A stretch of DNA of 48,671 nt from Kiritimatiellia bacterium (GCA_028708815.1 JAQVYB010000009.1:1-48671), one strand, 5' to 3'; positions 26,507 to 36,019 are shown, counted from the stretch's first letter. Notes: generated from the letters alone by a model not told the origin. Translations and numbers: made by a program.

Positions 26507-28705
26507 TCAGCGGATGCCCCGTCGTTTCCGATAGAGTTCATTCAGGGCCAACTTGATTCCCTGATTGGTCAGTTCGAGTTGCCTGGTACTTTGAAGAAAC
26601 GGGATCCAGAGATCATCCTGAAGTTGTTCCTGCTGCTCGATCGGGAGCAGTTCATCCGGACCGTCCAGATAGGCGACCAAATCCTTCAGCGTTCCCTTTT
26701 CGAGAATGATATTGGCGATGCGCAGAAAAAAATCATCCAGCGGAATCTCTTCGCGATGCGGGCTGGCGCGGCTTCCCTCGTACCAGCGCCTCATGGCTTC
26801 CAGATTATCCCGCTTTTCCCACATGTCGAAAAAGGCTGGATAGTAGGTGCGGATGAAATCGCGATCCGCATCGGTCAGGCTCGCCAGTTCGGCCAGCACC
26901 GGATCAATCACTTCCTCGTTGCTGATGCCCAGCCGAATGTTAATGAACTGATCCAGGATTTTGGCCTTGGCGGTGAAATCGGGCGAGAGCGAGGCGAGGT
27001 CCATCAGGCCGAGACGGCGCGAGGCCTCCTGAAGCTGATCGTGACGGAAGGCGATCTGAGCCCACCAGAAGGCGGCTTCGGACTGAAGCGGCCCGACATC
27101 GTAGTTATTGCATATTTTGCGGAGCAGATAATCGGCCTTCAGGTCGTTTCCTTCCTTAAAGTAACAACGAGCCGTGCCAAGAGTGGCCGCCTCGATGGAA
27201 AGCGGCACGACACCGGAGGCATCGGCATCCTGTGCGGCCGCCATACCGAGCAGGGCTATTTTATCATAGATTTCCTGTGCATAAACCGGCAGTCCCATCT
27301 GCTCCACCGTTCGGGCCATCTGAATCAGAATTTTCTTGGCGTGTTCGTTTTCGGGGTCGGACTCCACGGCCTGAATACCCGTCAGCAGCATTTCAATGTT
27401 ACCCTGGTTGCGGGTGAGCTGGGTTTCGAACAGGCGCGAGACGGCTGCCTGTTTGATCGCGGGCGGATAATCACCGGTGGCCAGTTCGCTCAGGATGTCC
27501 TCGGCATTCTCCGGTTCGTTGATTTTGAAAAAATACTCCGCTCTGTATAGTTGGCTTTGGGCCATAAGTTCATGAGCCCTGGGTTCCAATTGCGGCTGAC
27601 GGGTAAGCGCCTCGAGCGAATCGGCGGCCTCCCGGTAAAAGCCCATATCCGCCATTTCCCGTATAATTTCCATAATCTGATTTTGGGAATCACCGGAAAT
27701 TCCATAGCGTTCAATGTGCTGCGTCAGCAGGTGATTGGCGCGGCGGGGATCGCCTTTGGCCCGTGCTATCTGAGCAAGCAGCAGCATGGTTTCGGGAATA
27801 AACGTCATTGGTTCGTTGTCGAGAAAGTTCTGAATAGTCTGGTCGGCCAGGTCGTATTTTTTCTCGTCCATTTGAAGTTCCGCAGTGCGAAAACAAGCCT
27901 CGTCGCGCAGGGGGCCGGACGCCTGCTCCGTCAGTTCGCGATATTGATTCATCGCTTCCGTGCGAAGTTTCTCTTTGGCTTCGGCAGGATTCTCTTCGGG
28001 GTGATCCAAGAGATATTCCTTGAACCAGGAGGAATTCAACACCGTTTGCTGGGTGGCATTGGCCTCGCGCAATTTATACTCCAACTGCCGGGAGGGAGTC
28101 TGCATCACGGGCCGGGCCTTTTCCAGAGCATCCAGCATCTGAAAACGATTTCCGGTCTCCGGGATGTCCACCAGTTGGCTGGAATACAGAATCTCCCGCG
28201 TTTCGCGCAATCGTTCTTCGGCCTGCTCTCGACGCTCCGGATCCTTTTCCAATTCCAAAGCGCCTTCCAGATATTGTTCGGCGGCCAGGGCGTTCGGCCA
28301 AGGCGTCACCTGGGCTTCTTCAAGCAGCACGGCGCCCATCTCCTGAGCGGCCATGGCTCGCAAGGTGGCATTGGAGGTAAGGTCAATGGCACTGCGCAAG
28401 AGGGCCTTGGACATTTCCCAGCGATCAATCGCCGCTTCGTTCTGCGCATCGCCCAGCAGTTGATCGAACGCCATCAGCCGGGCCGGGGGCACTTCCTGCA
28501 CATCCGCTTCCGAATAGGTCACCGAGGGAAGTTCCACCACCTCGTCGCTCTCTTCCTCTTCCGGTTTCTCTTTCTCCTCCACCTCCTCAAGCGCCTTCTG
28601 AAGCCGCTCTTTGTCCTTTTCCAGGTATCGGGTCAGCCCATAATACAGCCCGGCACTGGCGCCAAGAAAAACCATAAGAACCAGAATGATGGCCGATTTT
28701 TTCAT
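26507..28705 (-). CDS. Membrane-anchored TPR-type repeat protein
   Basis: 732 residues. One N-terminal membrane helix (SAIILVLMVFLGASAGLYYG), an acidic Glu-rich linker (about 30-60) and a long all-helical region of TPR-like repeats through to the end. No enzymatic motif. It is likely a scaffold in the periplasm anchored to the inner membrane. Its start overlaps the REC-STAS stop by ATGA and the kinase follows after 16 bases. Context suggests it senses or organises something for the signalling genes around it. I cannot name a specific family. Confidence 0.8.
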   Translation of the reverse strand: MKKSAIILVLMVFLGASAGLYYGLTRYLEKDKERLQKALEEVEEKEKPEEEESDEVVELPSVTYSEADVQEVPPARLMAFDQLLGDAQNEAAIDRWEMSKALLRSAIDLTSNATLRAMAAQEMGAVLLEEAQVTPWPNALAAEQYLEGALELEKDPERREQAEERLRETREILYSSQLVDIPETGNRFQMLDALEKARPVMQTPSRQLEYKLREANATQQTVLNSSWFKEYLLDHPEENPAEAKEKLRTEAMNQYRELTEQASGPLRDEACFRTAELQMDEKKYDLADQTIQNFLDNEPMTFIPETMLLLAQIARAKGDPRRANHLLTQHIERYGISGDSQNQIMEIIREMADMGFYREAADSLEALTRQPQLEPRAHELMAQSQLYRAEYFFKINEPENAEDILSELATGDYPPAIKQAAVSRLFETQLTRNQGNIEMLLTGIQAVESDPENEHAKKILIQMARTVEQMGLPVYAQEIYDKIALLGMAAAQDADASGVVPLSIEAATLGTARCYFKEGNDLKADYLLRKICNNYDVGPLQSEAAFWWAQIAFRHDQLQEASRRLGLMDLASLSPDFTAKAKILDQFINIRLGISNEEVIDPVLAELASLTDADRDFIRTYYPAFFDMWEKRDNLEAMRRWYEGSRASPHREEIPLDDFFLRIANIILEKGTLKDLVAYLDGPDELLPIEQQEQLQDDLWIPFLQSTRQLELTNQGIKLALNELYRKRRGIR

Positions 28706-29514
28706 TGTTCGGCACCCTCCGGATTGGCGGAAATCACCGAGGCGAGCAGGGAAGAACGCTCACAGAAAGAGGAAAGACGACGACTCAGGGCTTCGAGCGC
28801 CCGGATGTCGGGCAGAGCGTCAAAAGCGGGCGGGGTGCTCTGTTGCCGAAGCAGGTGAACCAGCTCGGGCTGTGCACCAAGCAGAGCCAGGCGCCCTCCC
28901 AGGGCCAGACAGGCCTCAGCCAGGGCATCCAGCTTGCCGGCACACTCCGGCTCAAGACTCACGGTCTGACGAAGATCCAGAGCCAGCCAGCCCTTGTCTT
29001 CAGGACCGGGCGCCAAGGCGGAGAGATCGTCCGCCGTCATCGCCGGCGGCATGGGCACCACACAAAAACGCTCCACCCAGGCCCGCCTCACAGCGGCGCC
29101 CTCCACATCGAAAGCCGATGATCCGGAGGCGGAACAATACTTCTGCACGGCCCGCTGCAACTCATCCACATCCAGTGGTTTGGTCAGCACGCCGGAAAAG
29201 AGGGAGTCGGGAGCGGAAACCTCCGCAGCAAAGTCATCGGCATCGGCACTCAACAGCAAAATCGGACAGCATACACCATTCTCGCGTGCAGAGGCAGCCA
29301 CGGAGGCACCATTCCCGTCCGGCAACCGGTAATCCAATACCAGCAGATCAAAAGCATACGTTTCCAAATGGCGCAGCGCCTCCTCGCAGGTCGCCGCCTC
29401 CACCACCTGTGCACCGGTTTCTTCGAGGGCTTTCAACGCCAGCCAGCGTGCCAGCGGCTCATCTTCCATCAGGAGGATGCGCGGGCCGGAAGAGGATAAT
29501 GCTTGTACATCCAC
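28702..29514 (-). CDS. Response regulator with C-terminal STAS-like domain
   Basis: 270 residues. The REC domain (about 10-130) has the acidic pair in LLMEDEP, the phosphoacceptor Asp in LLVLDYRLPDG and a Lys in GVLTKPLD. The C-terminal region (about 145-250) reads like a STAS domain: VVPMPPAMTADDLSAL, WLALDLRQTVSLEPEC, then LGGRLALLGAQPELV and a helical end. STAS domains bind anti-sigma factors or transporters. The usual Ser/Thr switch residue in STAS is not obvious (the segment reads SLEPEC). REC-STAS fusions are uncommon; the output could be partner switching rather than DNA binding. Confidence 0.7.
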   Translation of the reverse strand: MDVQALSSSGPRILLMEDEPLARWLALKALEETGAQVVEAATCEEALRHLETYAFDLLVLDYRLPDGNGASVAASARENGVCCPILLLSADADDFAAEVSAPDSLFSGVLTKPLDVDELQRAVQKYCSASGSSAFDVEGAAVRRAWVERFCVVPMPPAMTADDLSALAPGPEDKGWLALDLRQTVSLEPECAGKLDALAEACLALGGRLALLGAQPELVHLLRQQSTPPAFDALPDIRALEALSRRLSSFCERSSLLASVISANPEGAEQ

Positions 29515-29527
29515 ACGGAACTCCTTC

Positions 29528-30241
29528 TTACCAAAGATATTTTCCGCTGGCCGGGAAGCGGGGAATCACCAGCACGTCACCCGACTGCAGATTTTTCAGA
29601 TCGGGAACACGCTTACGGTTGGGCGCGATAAGCAGGCTGGCTTTGTTCGTATCCCCATACACCATGGGCAGCCCGGCAATGGAATAGAGAGTTTCTCCCG
29701 TTTCCCGCACCTCATAATACTCAAAATTACCGAGCAGGAGCTGATCAATCGTTTGATGCAGCGACTCAATCACCCCCTGCAACACCTGATTCGACTGAAC
29801 CATGCTCTCATACTCAAGCCGCAACCCTACAAACTGCTCTTCCGTTTCCGTCATCGCCAGGCGCAATTCCTCGTTTTCCTCGTCCAGCAGACGAATCTGT
29901 TCGGTCTTGGCTTCGTTAATCAGCACCACCTGTTCAAATTGTGCGGCCTTGCGTTCGAGCGAGTCCAGCCTTCCCCGCCCCGCACGCGGACGAGCCTCAT
30001 CCCCCATGCCAAGCTGCTGCTGAAGAGTCACGAGTTCATCTTCGAGTGTCTGACACTTTTCGGCCAGCTTGTCGCGTTCTTCAGCCTTCTGCTGGAGTTC
30101 CACAAGGCGTCCCGGCCCCTTCGGGGGGGCTTCCGGCGGGGGGTTAATCTGTTGAGCCGCAGCCGCCAGAGACAGCACAAGCGTACCAAAACAGCCGATC
30201 CCTACCGCTGCAAGCCGTTTGTATGTAGTCTTCTTCAACAT
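29528..30241 (-). CDS. Secreted coiled-coil protein with LysM-like C-terminus
   Basis: 237 residues. Signal peptide (KRLAAVGIGCFGTLVLSLAA then AQQ), a Pro-rich linker, a long coiled coil (about 45-180) and a C-terminal LysM-like fold (YYEVRETGETLYSIAGLPMV, then LKNLQSGDVLVIPRF). LysM domains bind peptidoglycan, so this is probably a periplasmic cell-wall contact. AGGGGA precedes the ATG at 30241; a longer frame to 30307 is less likely. Second gene of the six-gene signalling operon. Confidence 0.75.
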   Translation of the reverse strand: MLKKTTYKRLAAVGIGCFGTLVLSLAAAAQQINPPPEAPPKGPGRLVELQQKAEERDKLAEKCQTLEDELVTLQQQLGMGDEARPRAGRGRLDSLERKAAQFEQVVLINEAKTEQIRLLDEENEELRLAMTETEEQFVGLRLEYESMVQSNQVLQGVIESLHQTIDQLLLGNFEYYEVRETGETLYSIAGLPMVYGDTNKASLLIAPNRKRVPDLKNLQSGDVLVIPRFPASGKYLW

Positions 30242-30316
30242 GGCTTCCCCTTTAGCACCCGAAATGCCACAACGGCCTTCGAATGGTGTTTCCCAACTGA
30301 AAACCACAGGATTTCT

Positions 30317-31696
30317 CTAGGATATTTCGTATTCCGCCATTTTTTTATACAAGGTGGTCCGGTGAATCTGCAGAATTTCCGCCGCCTTGTTTTTATTTCC
30401 GTCCACGCTTTTGAGCACGGAAAGAATCAGTTTCTTTTCACATTCCGAAAGGCTCATGGGAGGAAAGTCTCCCGAAGGACCGGCCGGGGTGGGAAGCTCC
30501 GGCTGAAGAACGCCGGTCAAGGGCAGACCGAGCACATCCGGCTCAATCTCTCCGCTCGGTGTCAGAATCAGGCTGCGCTCTACAACATTACGCAGTTCCC
30601 GGATATTGCCGGGCCAGTCATAGGCAAGCAGAGCGGCGACGGCCTGCGGGGTATATCCCGTGACCTTCCGCCCCATCTGCGCCGTGAGCAGTTTCAGGAA
30701 ATAACGGGCCAGCGGCTCAATATTCTCCTTATGATCCCGGAGCGGCGGCATGATAATCGGCAGAATGGAAAGACGGTAATACAAGTCTTCCCGAAAGAGC
30801 CCTTCCTCCACTCGCTTTTTCAAGTCGCGATTGGTCGCCGCCACCACACGTACATCCACACTCACCGGTTTTGCTCCACCCAACCGACGAAACGACTTAT
30901 CCTCCAGCACCTTGAGAATTTTTCCCTGAAGCTTCTGGTCCATATCGCCGATCTCATCCAAAAAGATGGTTCCCCCCTCTGCCGCCTCGAAAAGCCCCGG
31001 CTTTCGCTGCTTGGCATCCGTAAACGCTCCCTTTTCATAACCAAAGAGTTCGCTCTCCATCAGTTGTTCGGGAATCGCCGCACAGTTGATGTCCAAAAAC
31101 GGTTTTTTGGCACGCGGGCTGGACATATGAATCGCGCGGGCGAGCATCCCCTTCCCGGTTCCGCTTTCTCCCATCACCAAGGCGGTGGTATCCGGTGCCT
31201 GCGCGATCAGTTGTGCGCGTTCGAAAATCTTTGCCAGCACGGAGGAGCCGATCATCTCGCCGAAACTGAGCACCTCGCCGCATTCTTTGACCTGCATTTC
31301 GCTCAGCGAGGTCACCTGACGGGTCAGCGTCTGTTTGTCCGCCACATTGCGTACAATCTTATCGAGCTGTTCATCCTCGAAAGGCTTCGGCAGATAATCA
31401 AACGCGCCGGCCTTGAGCGCCTCCACAGCGGTGGAAATATCCGCATAGGCGGTCATGATCACCATTTCCAGATCCGGATGCAGCTCTTTCTGCTCGGCAA
31501 TGAATTTCAGTCCATCGCCATCCGGCAGCCGCATATCGGAAAGGACCAAATCCAACTCCGCCTCTTCGAGGACCTGCCGGGCCTGCGCCAGACAGTCGCG
31601 TGCCTGAACGTCGTGACCCATCGCACGCAACCGATCGTAAATCGCCTTTCGCAGCAAGGCATCGTCCTCAATCACCAAAATCCGCAACTCTTTCAT
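30317..31696 (-). CDS. NtrC-type sigma-54 response regulator, promoter-proximal gene
   Basis: 459 residues: REC (about 1-120; Asp in LVLSDMRLPDG, Lys in LPKPFED), AAA+ (about 145-380; GESGTGKGM, contact loop GAFTDA, FLDEIGDMD) and a Fis-type HTH (NKNKAAEILQIHRTTLYKKM). It is the first gene of the operon that contains a second regulator of the same class at its far end. The two regulators differ clearly in their HTH and contact loops, so they are not a recent duplication. Confidence 0.93.
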   Translation of the reverse strand: MKELRILVIEDDALLRKAIYDRLRAMGHDVQARDCLAQARQVLEEAELDLVLSDMRLPDGDGLKFIAEQKELHPDLEMVIMTAYADISTAVEALKAGAFDYLPKPFEDEQLDKIVRNVADKQTLTRQVTSLSEMQVKECGEVLSFGEMIGSSVLAKIFERAQLIAQAPDTTALVMGESGTGKGMLARAIHMSSPRAKKPFLDINCAAIPEQLMESELFGYEKGAFTDAKQRKPGLFEAAEGGTIFLDEIGDMDQKLQGKILKVLEDKSFRRLGGAKPVSVDVRVVAATNRDLKKRVEEGLFREDLYYRLSILPIIMPPLRDHKENIEPLARYFLKLLTAQMGRKVTGYTPQAVAALLAYDWPGNIRELRNVVERSLILTPSGEIEPDVLGLPLTGVLQPELPTPAGPSGDFPPMSLSECEKKLILSVLKSVDGNKNKAAEILQIHRTTLYKKMAEYEIS

Positions 31697-31742
31697 AATC
31701 GCTCACAATCCATGTGGTTCAGCAATTCCCTACAGGGCACAG

Positions 31743-31771
31743 CTTGTACCCCGAATAGCCACCGCTGTCGA
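31743..31771 (-). promoter_or_regulatory. Possible sigma-70 promoter for the six-gene signalling operon
   Basis: On the minus strand TCGACA and TACAAG with a 17-base spacer, about 45 bases before the first start codon. I found no good -24/-12 sigma-54 match here. Confidence 0.35.
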
Positions 31772-31805
31772 GTAAAGAGCGGAGAATCCCTCATCGCAGA
31801 TTCCT

Positions 31806-31912
31806 GCACATTATGGGTATAATCGGTATCGGAATCGAAATGAAGAAGAAAACCCGATTTCAACCCCGGCGAACCGAGGCCGAAGGCGAGGCCCGATAGC
31901 GATTGGGGTGCA
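31806..31912. repeat. Degenerate ATCGG/GATTTC repeat-like spacer
   Basis: Short units of the type TATCGG, AATCGA, CCGATT and CCGATAGCGATT recur (plus-strand view), together with GAGGCCGAAGGCGAGGCC. Such low-complexity spacers are common in related genomes. No gene seen. It lies between the rpsA terminator and the signalling-operon promoter. Confidence 0.4.
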
Positions 31913-31916
31913 GAAG

Positions 31917-31948
31917 AAAAAAGGGACCTGCCGAGGCAGGTCCCTTTT
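31917..31948 (-). terminator. Rho-independent terminator of rpsA
   Basis: A perfect 14-bp stem (31919-31932 with 31935-31948) with a 2-base loop; on the minus strand it ends in a T run. Placed about 30 bases after the rpsA stop. It could also act in the plus direction. Confidence 0.85.
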
Positions 31949-31978
31949 CATTGATTCGCCTGAAAGGCTCCGAGGCGC

Positions 31979-33736
31979 TTACTGGCCCGGATGCCATTCC
32001 TGTGCTTTGCCGGTGTTCTGTCCAAACGCCTGATCAAAGGCGCCGGCCAGGTCCACCAGGTCTTCACCCGGCTGGAGGCCGGTCAGCATATCCTCGCTGA
32101 CTTCAAATTCCTCATCCGAAAGCGCGGCGGCCTTGATGCTGAGCCCGATACGGCGTTCCACGGGATCAATTTTGACCACGCGTGCCTGCACTTCCTGGCC
32201 CGGCTTCAACACATCGCGCACGTTTTCGACGCGATCTTCGCTGATCTGGCTGATATGCACCAGCCCGTCAATGCCCTCCGCCAGCTCGACAAAGGCACCG
32301 AACGACGTCAGCTTGCTGACTTTGCCGTTGACCAACGCACCTACGCTGAACTGTTCGGAAATCTTCGACCACGGATCATCCTGCGCCTGCTTCAGCCCGA
32401 GGCTGATGCGCTGATTATTCGGGTCCACTTCCAACACCACGCACTCGACCTCATCGCCCTTGTTCAAGACTTCGGACGGGTGGTTGATTTTGCGGATCCA
32501 GGACATATCGGAAACGTGAATCATGCCATCCACGCCTTCCTGCAGTTCCACAAATGCCCCGTAGGTGGTGAAATTGCGGACCTTGCCGGTAATGCGGGTG
32601 CCGATCAGGTAGCGGTCGGCCACGAGATCCCAGGGATTCTCTTCGGTCTGGCGCATGCCCAGCGATATCTTCTTTTCGGTCTCGTTGATGTTCAGCACCA
32701 CGGCCTCAACCATGTCGCCCACCTTCATCACATCCGAGGCCTTGGCAATACGCTTCGTCCAGGAAATTTCGGAAACGTGGACCAATCCTTCCACGCCTTC
32801 CTCGATTTCAACAAATGCACCATAGGGCATAATGTTGACGACTTTGCCGCGGATGCGGCTGCCGATGGGATAACGGACTTCGATGTCATCCCACGGATTT
32901 TTCAGGCGCTGTTTCAGGCCGAGGGAAATCCGTTCTTTTTCGAGATTCACATCCAGAATCACCACTTCGAGTTCCTCGCCGACGGACAGCATTTCCGACG
33001 GATGGTTGATGCGGCCCCAGCTCATATCGGTGATATGCAACAGGCCGTCCATACCGTTGAGGTCGATGAAGGCGCCGAAGTCGGTGATGTTCTTGACCAT
33101 GCCCTTGCGCATCTGCCCGGGCTTGATCTCCATCAACAGGACTTTCTTCTGCTCGCGACGCTGATCTTCCATCAGTTCACGACGGGACAGCACGATATTG
33201 CGCCGTTCCGTGTTGATCTTGAGAATCTTGAATTCAAGTGATTTTCCAACGTACTCATCCACGTTGCGAATAGGCACCACATCCAGTTGCGAGCCGGGCA
33301 GAAAAGCTTCCACGCCCACATCCACCAGCAGGCCACCACGCACCTTGCCGGTAATGGTTCCGCCGATGATCGTGCCTTCCTGAAATTCGCTGAGCACACG
33401 CTCCCAGTTTTTCTGCTGCTCGGCCTGCTCTTTGCTGAGCACGACCATGCCTTCGTCATCTTCCATGCTTTCAAGCAGAACCTCTACCGTGTCGCCCACG
33501 CTGAGGTTTTCGAGGTCTTTGAATTCTTCCGAAGGGATCAACCCTTCCGACTTGTAGCCGATATCCACCAATACGGAGTCCGGACGAATCTCCAGAATCT
33601 TGCCTTCGACAATCGAGCCTTCCTTGAAGTCTTTCAAGGTGTTTTCATACATGGCTGCCATTTCGGCCTGTGCATCTCCCTCATAGTTGTTGAGGTTGAA
33701 ATCCATGTGCATTTTTTGGGTTTTCTGTTTTTCCAT
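31979..33736 (-). CDS. rpsA: Ribosomal protein S1
   Basis: 585 residues with six S1 (OB-fold) repeats: two divergent ones near the N-terminus (GSIVEGKILEIRPDSVLVDI; GTIIGGTITGKVRGGLLVDV), then four canonical ones ending in HITDMSW, HVSEISW, HVSDMSW and HISQIS. It binds mRNA and docks it on the 30S subunit. The start at 33736 is preferred because the family begins a little before repeat 1; a longer frame to 33820 adds a non-homologous stretch. The ribosome binding site is weak, as is usual for rpsA. Confidence 0.95.
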   Translation of the reverse strand: MEKQKTQKMHMDFNLNNYEGDAQAEMAAMYENTLKDFKEGSIVEGKILEIRPDSVLVDIGYKSEGLIPSEEFKDLENLSVGDTVEVLLESMEDDEGMVVLSKEQAEQQKNWERVLSEFQEGTIIGGTITGKVRGGLLVDVGVEAFLPGSQLDVVPIRNVDEYVGKSLEFKILKINTERRNIVLSRRELMEDQRREQKKVLLMEIKPGQMRKGMVKNITDFGAFIDLNGMDGLLHITDMSWGRINHPSEMLSVGEELEVVILDVNLEKERISLGLKQRLKNPWDDIEVRYPIGSRIRGKVVNIMPYGAFVEIEEGVEGLVHVSEISWTKRIAKASDVMKVGDMVEAVVLNINETEKKISLGMRQTEENPWDLVADRYLIGTRITGKVRNFTTYGAFVELQEGVDGMIHVSDMSWIRKINHPSEVLNKGDEVECVVLEVDPNNQRISLGLKQAQDDPWSKISEQFSVGALVNGKVSKLTSFGAFVELAEGIDGLVHISQISEDRVENVRDVLKPGQEVQARVVKIDPVERRIGLSIKAAALSDEEFEVSEDMLTGLQPGEDLVDLAGAFDQAFGQNTGKAQEWHPGQ

Positions 33737-33832
33737 GATATAACTTACTTGTTCATTCGGGCTTGGTTTCGTCCCATGCAATCTGTGAAAAGCAGCCCAC
33801 GCACTTCTCATCCGGGACATCTAAAGCGAGGC

Positions 33833-33861
33833 AAAGTAGCACAGGCCCCCAGGCATGGCAA
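33833..33861 (-). promoter_or_regulatory. Possible promoter of rpsA
   Basis: On the minus strand TTGCCA and TACTTT with a 17-base spacer, about 100 bases before the rpsA start. Confidence 0.4.
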
Positions 33862-33933
33862 GGCGTTAAACCGGGAATTTTTCGCCAAAAACCAGCGGTT
33901 TTCAGGGGATATAACAGCCGAAAAACAGCGCGA

Positions 33934-36009
33934 TCAGTGTGCCGCCGAGCGGGGCCGCTCATAGACCTCCAGCTCCCCGATCGTCCAATCGCGCCCGGCA
34001 CGCGGACGGGCAATTTCGATGCGAATCGCGTCGGCTTCCGCTCCTGTCAGCGGGATATCCTGCACCTGCCAACCATACACGGGATGCCCGTTGACCACAT
34101 CAAACGCGGCCATATCAATGGGCACATTGGTGGCTACAGGCGTCCAGACGCCGTCTTTGCGCCGAATCAGGATGTTCAGCGCATCGGCATAATCAAAGGG
34201 GTACTCATTATAATAGAAGCGCAGGCATTCAAGCTCGGCCGGGCGCGGCAGGTCCAGCTGAATCCACATCCCCGCCTCCTGAGCCTGATGCGATCGCCAG
34301 TAATGCGTCAGCACGCCGTCAGAAAGGGAATCCTGGTCCGCCGGGTAATGACTGACGCTTACGCGCACCACGTCAGGCGACAGGGCATGCCCACGTTTTT
34401 CCGGGCCTCCCTGAAAATCGGTATAGACCCGACAGACCCCGCAGGTCTGCACCTGATACGTCAAGCCGCTGCGCTCCATATCGCTTTCAAAATCCATCCA
34501 GCGGAAGCGCCGGCCCGGCCCGAGCACATAGGCCACATTGGTTGCGCGGTCCACCAGGTCCGCATACGGATAAGGCCACCCGAAAAATCGTTCATTGAAA
34601 GGTTGCGCGCATAAAATTTCCTCGTCGGTTAGAAAATTGATCGTGTACGCATCAAAATAGGAACTGTAGGCATGGCGGATTCCTTTTTCGCGCAGGGCTT
34701 CAATGGCCGGGCGCGTATCCGTAAAATAGCCGTTAAACGAGTCGCTCAACCAAGTGCGTGCCAGCGCCAAAGAGGTGGTGATATTCACCAGCAGGAGGGC
34801 CGCCACGGCGAACCCCGTCACGCGCCGTCCGGCTGTTGTTCTTCCGCGCAGTACGCCGCCGAGCACCAACGGAAAAAACAGAGCCACCGGAAGCAGATAG
34901 CGGAACTCATGCGATCCGAATCGGGTGGTCATCACAAAAAGTAACACATACACCCAGCTCAATCCGGTGATTACGTCCAACCCCGAAATGTCCGGCCAAC
35001 GGGCCCGTACCGCCCGGCGGAAAAAGGAGACCACGCAGCACACCGAGACCGCCGCCATAAAAATCAGCCACCCCACCGCCACAACAGGCAGCAGAGACTC
35101 CGGAAGAAACCCCCTCACCATTTCCACCGCATCCGGCATCAACGTACCGACAAACCCCAGCGCCGTCGGCAGCGTGAATTTCAGCGCCGGATTCCAGAGC
35201 CGTTCCAGCGCCTCCGGAAAAGAGACCGTGGCCGAGACCGCCGCATGAGCCCCGGGATACCACGCCTTCGCCAGAAAATACGGACCCAACCCCACCGCCA
35301 GACCCAACGCAAAAGACGGCAGACCGACCAAGGCCTTGCGCGGGCTGCGCCCCACCGCCGTCATGACGCCCAACGCACCCGCCAACGGAAGCGCCAGCAG
35401 CGTGGAACTCCCCGCAAGCCCCGCCAGAAAACCGGTCAAAAGCGCCCAGCCCGGATTCCAACCCGTTTCCGCCCGATTCCGTTCCGCCGCCCAAAGCGCC
35501 GCCAACCCCAGCAACATAAACGCCGGATAACTCGGTAACATATAGACGCATTGAAGCATCAATACATAAGCCGAAGGAAAAACCACCAGCCAGGCCGCCG
35601 CAGGAAACGCCGCAGGCAGCCCGTCTACCCGCGCGTCCTCCCCCGCCCAGCGCCTCAGCAACAGCAGGCCGAAAAGACTGGAGAACAGGCCCATAATCGA
35701 AGGAACCAGGCGCAATCCGAGCGCCGTGGCCGGAAGCAGGCGAATAAAAGGTGCGCTGAGATAGGATTCCACCGGAAAAAGGTAGGGTTGCGCCATGAAA
35801 AGCAGCGGAAACCGCCCAAACACCCCCCGCGGACGCTGCTTGGTTTGAAATGCCGGGTCCTCCGCCGACTGCGTCATACCCCGGGCCTGAAGCGCCATAA
35901 TACACTCATCGCCCGAGACGTGCACCCGGTTCACGCTGACGCAGAAAAAGGCTGCACGCCAAAGCAGCGCCACCAGCAGCAGCATCCATAGAACCTGTTT
36001 TTTTTTCAT
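33934..36009 (-). CDS. GT39-like membrane glycosyltransferase with C-terminal discoidin-like domain
   Basis: 691 residues. About ten or more membrane helices (residues 1-430) follow an N-terminal VNRVHVSGDECI loop with the acidic Asp-Glu pair expected of ArnT/PMT-type GT39 enzymes. After the membrane part, a soluble tail (about 540-691) resembles an F5/8-type C (discoidin) domain: WIQLDLPRPAELECLRFYYN, then DALNILIRRKDG and IRIEIARPRAG. The discoidin-like tail may bind glycan outside the cytoplasmic membrane. It follows the ArnT-like gene by 10 bases, so the two form an operon. The sugar and acceptor are unknown. Confidence 0.75.
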   Translation of the reverse strand: MKKKQVLWMLLLVALLWRAAFFCVSVNRVHVSGDECIMALQARGMTQSAEDPAFQTKQRPRGVFGRFPLLFMAQPYLFPVESYLSAPFIRLLPATALGLRLVPSIMGLFSSLFGLLLLRRWAGEDARVDGLPAAFPAAAWLVVFPSAYVLMLQCVYMLPSYPAFMLLGLAALWAAERNRAETGWNPGWALLTGFLAGLAGSSTLLALPLAGALGVMTAVGRSPRKALVGLPSFALGLAVGLGPYFLAKAWYPGAHAAVSATVSFPEALERLWNPALKFTLPTALGFVGTLMPDAVEMVRGFLPESLLPVVAVGWLIFMAAVSVCCVVSFFRRAVRARWPDISGLDVITGLSWVYVLLFVMTTRFGSHEFRYLLPVALFFPLVLGGVLRGRTTAGRRVTGFAVAALLLVNITTSLALARTWLSDSFNGYFTDTRPAIEALREKGIRHAYSSYFDAYTINFLTDEEILCAQPFNERFFGWPYPYADLVDRATNVAYVLGPGRRFRWMDFESDMERSGLTYQVQTCGVCRVYTDFQGGPEKRGHALSPDVVRVSVSHYPADQDSLSDGVLTHYWRSHQAQEAGMWIQLDLPRPAELECLRFYYNEYPFDYADALNILIRRKDGVWTPVATNVPIDMAAFDVVNGHPVYGWQVQDIPLTGAEADAIRIEIARPRAGRDWTIGELEVYERPRSAAH

Positions 36010-36019
36010 GATCCGCGTA

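Noticed and set aside
23408-31780. Sigma-54 promoters (-24/-12) in the signalling operon and its flanks
   Set aside because: No TGGCAC-N5-TTGC match was found in the upstream spacers; TGGCAC-like strings seen elsewhere lie inside genes without the -12 element.
29477-31822. A 781-codon plus-strand frame opposite the regulator, LysM-like and REC-STAS genes
   Set aside because: Spans several recognised genes and intergenic gaps on the other strand; shadow frame.
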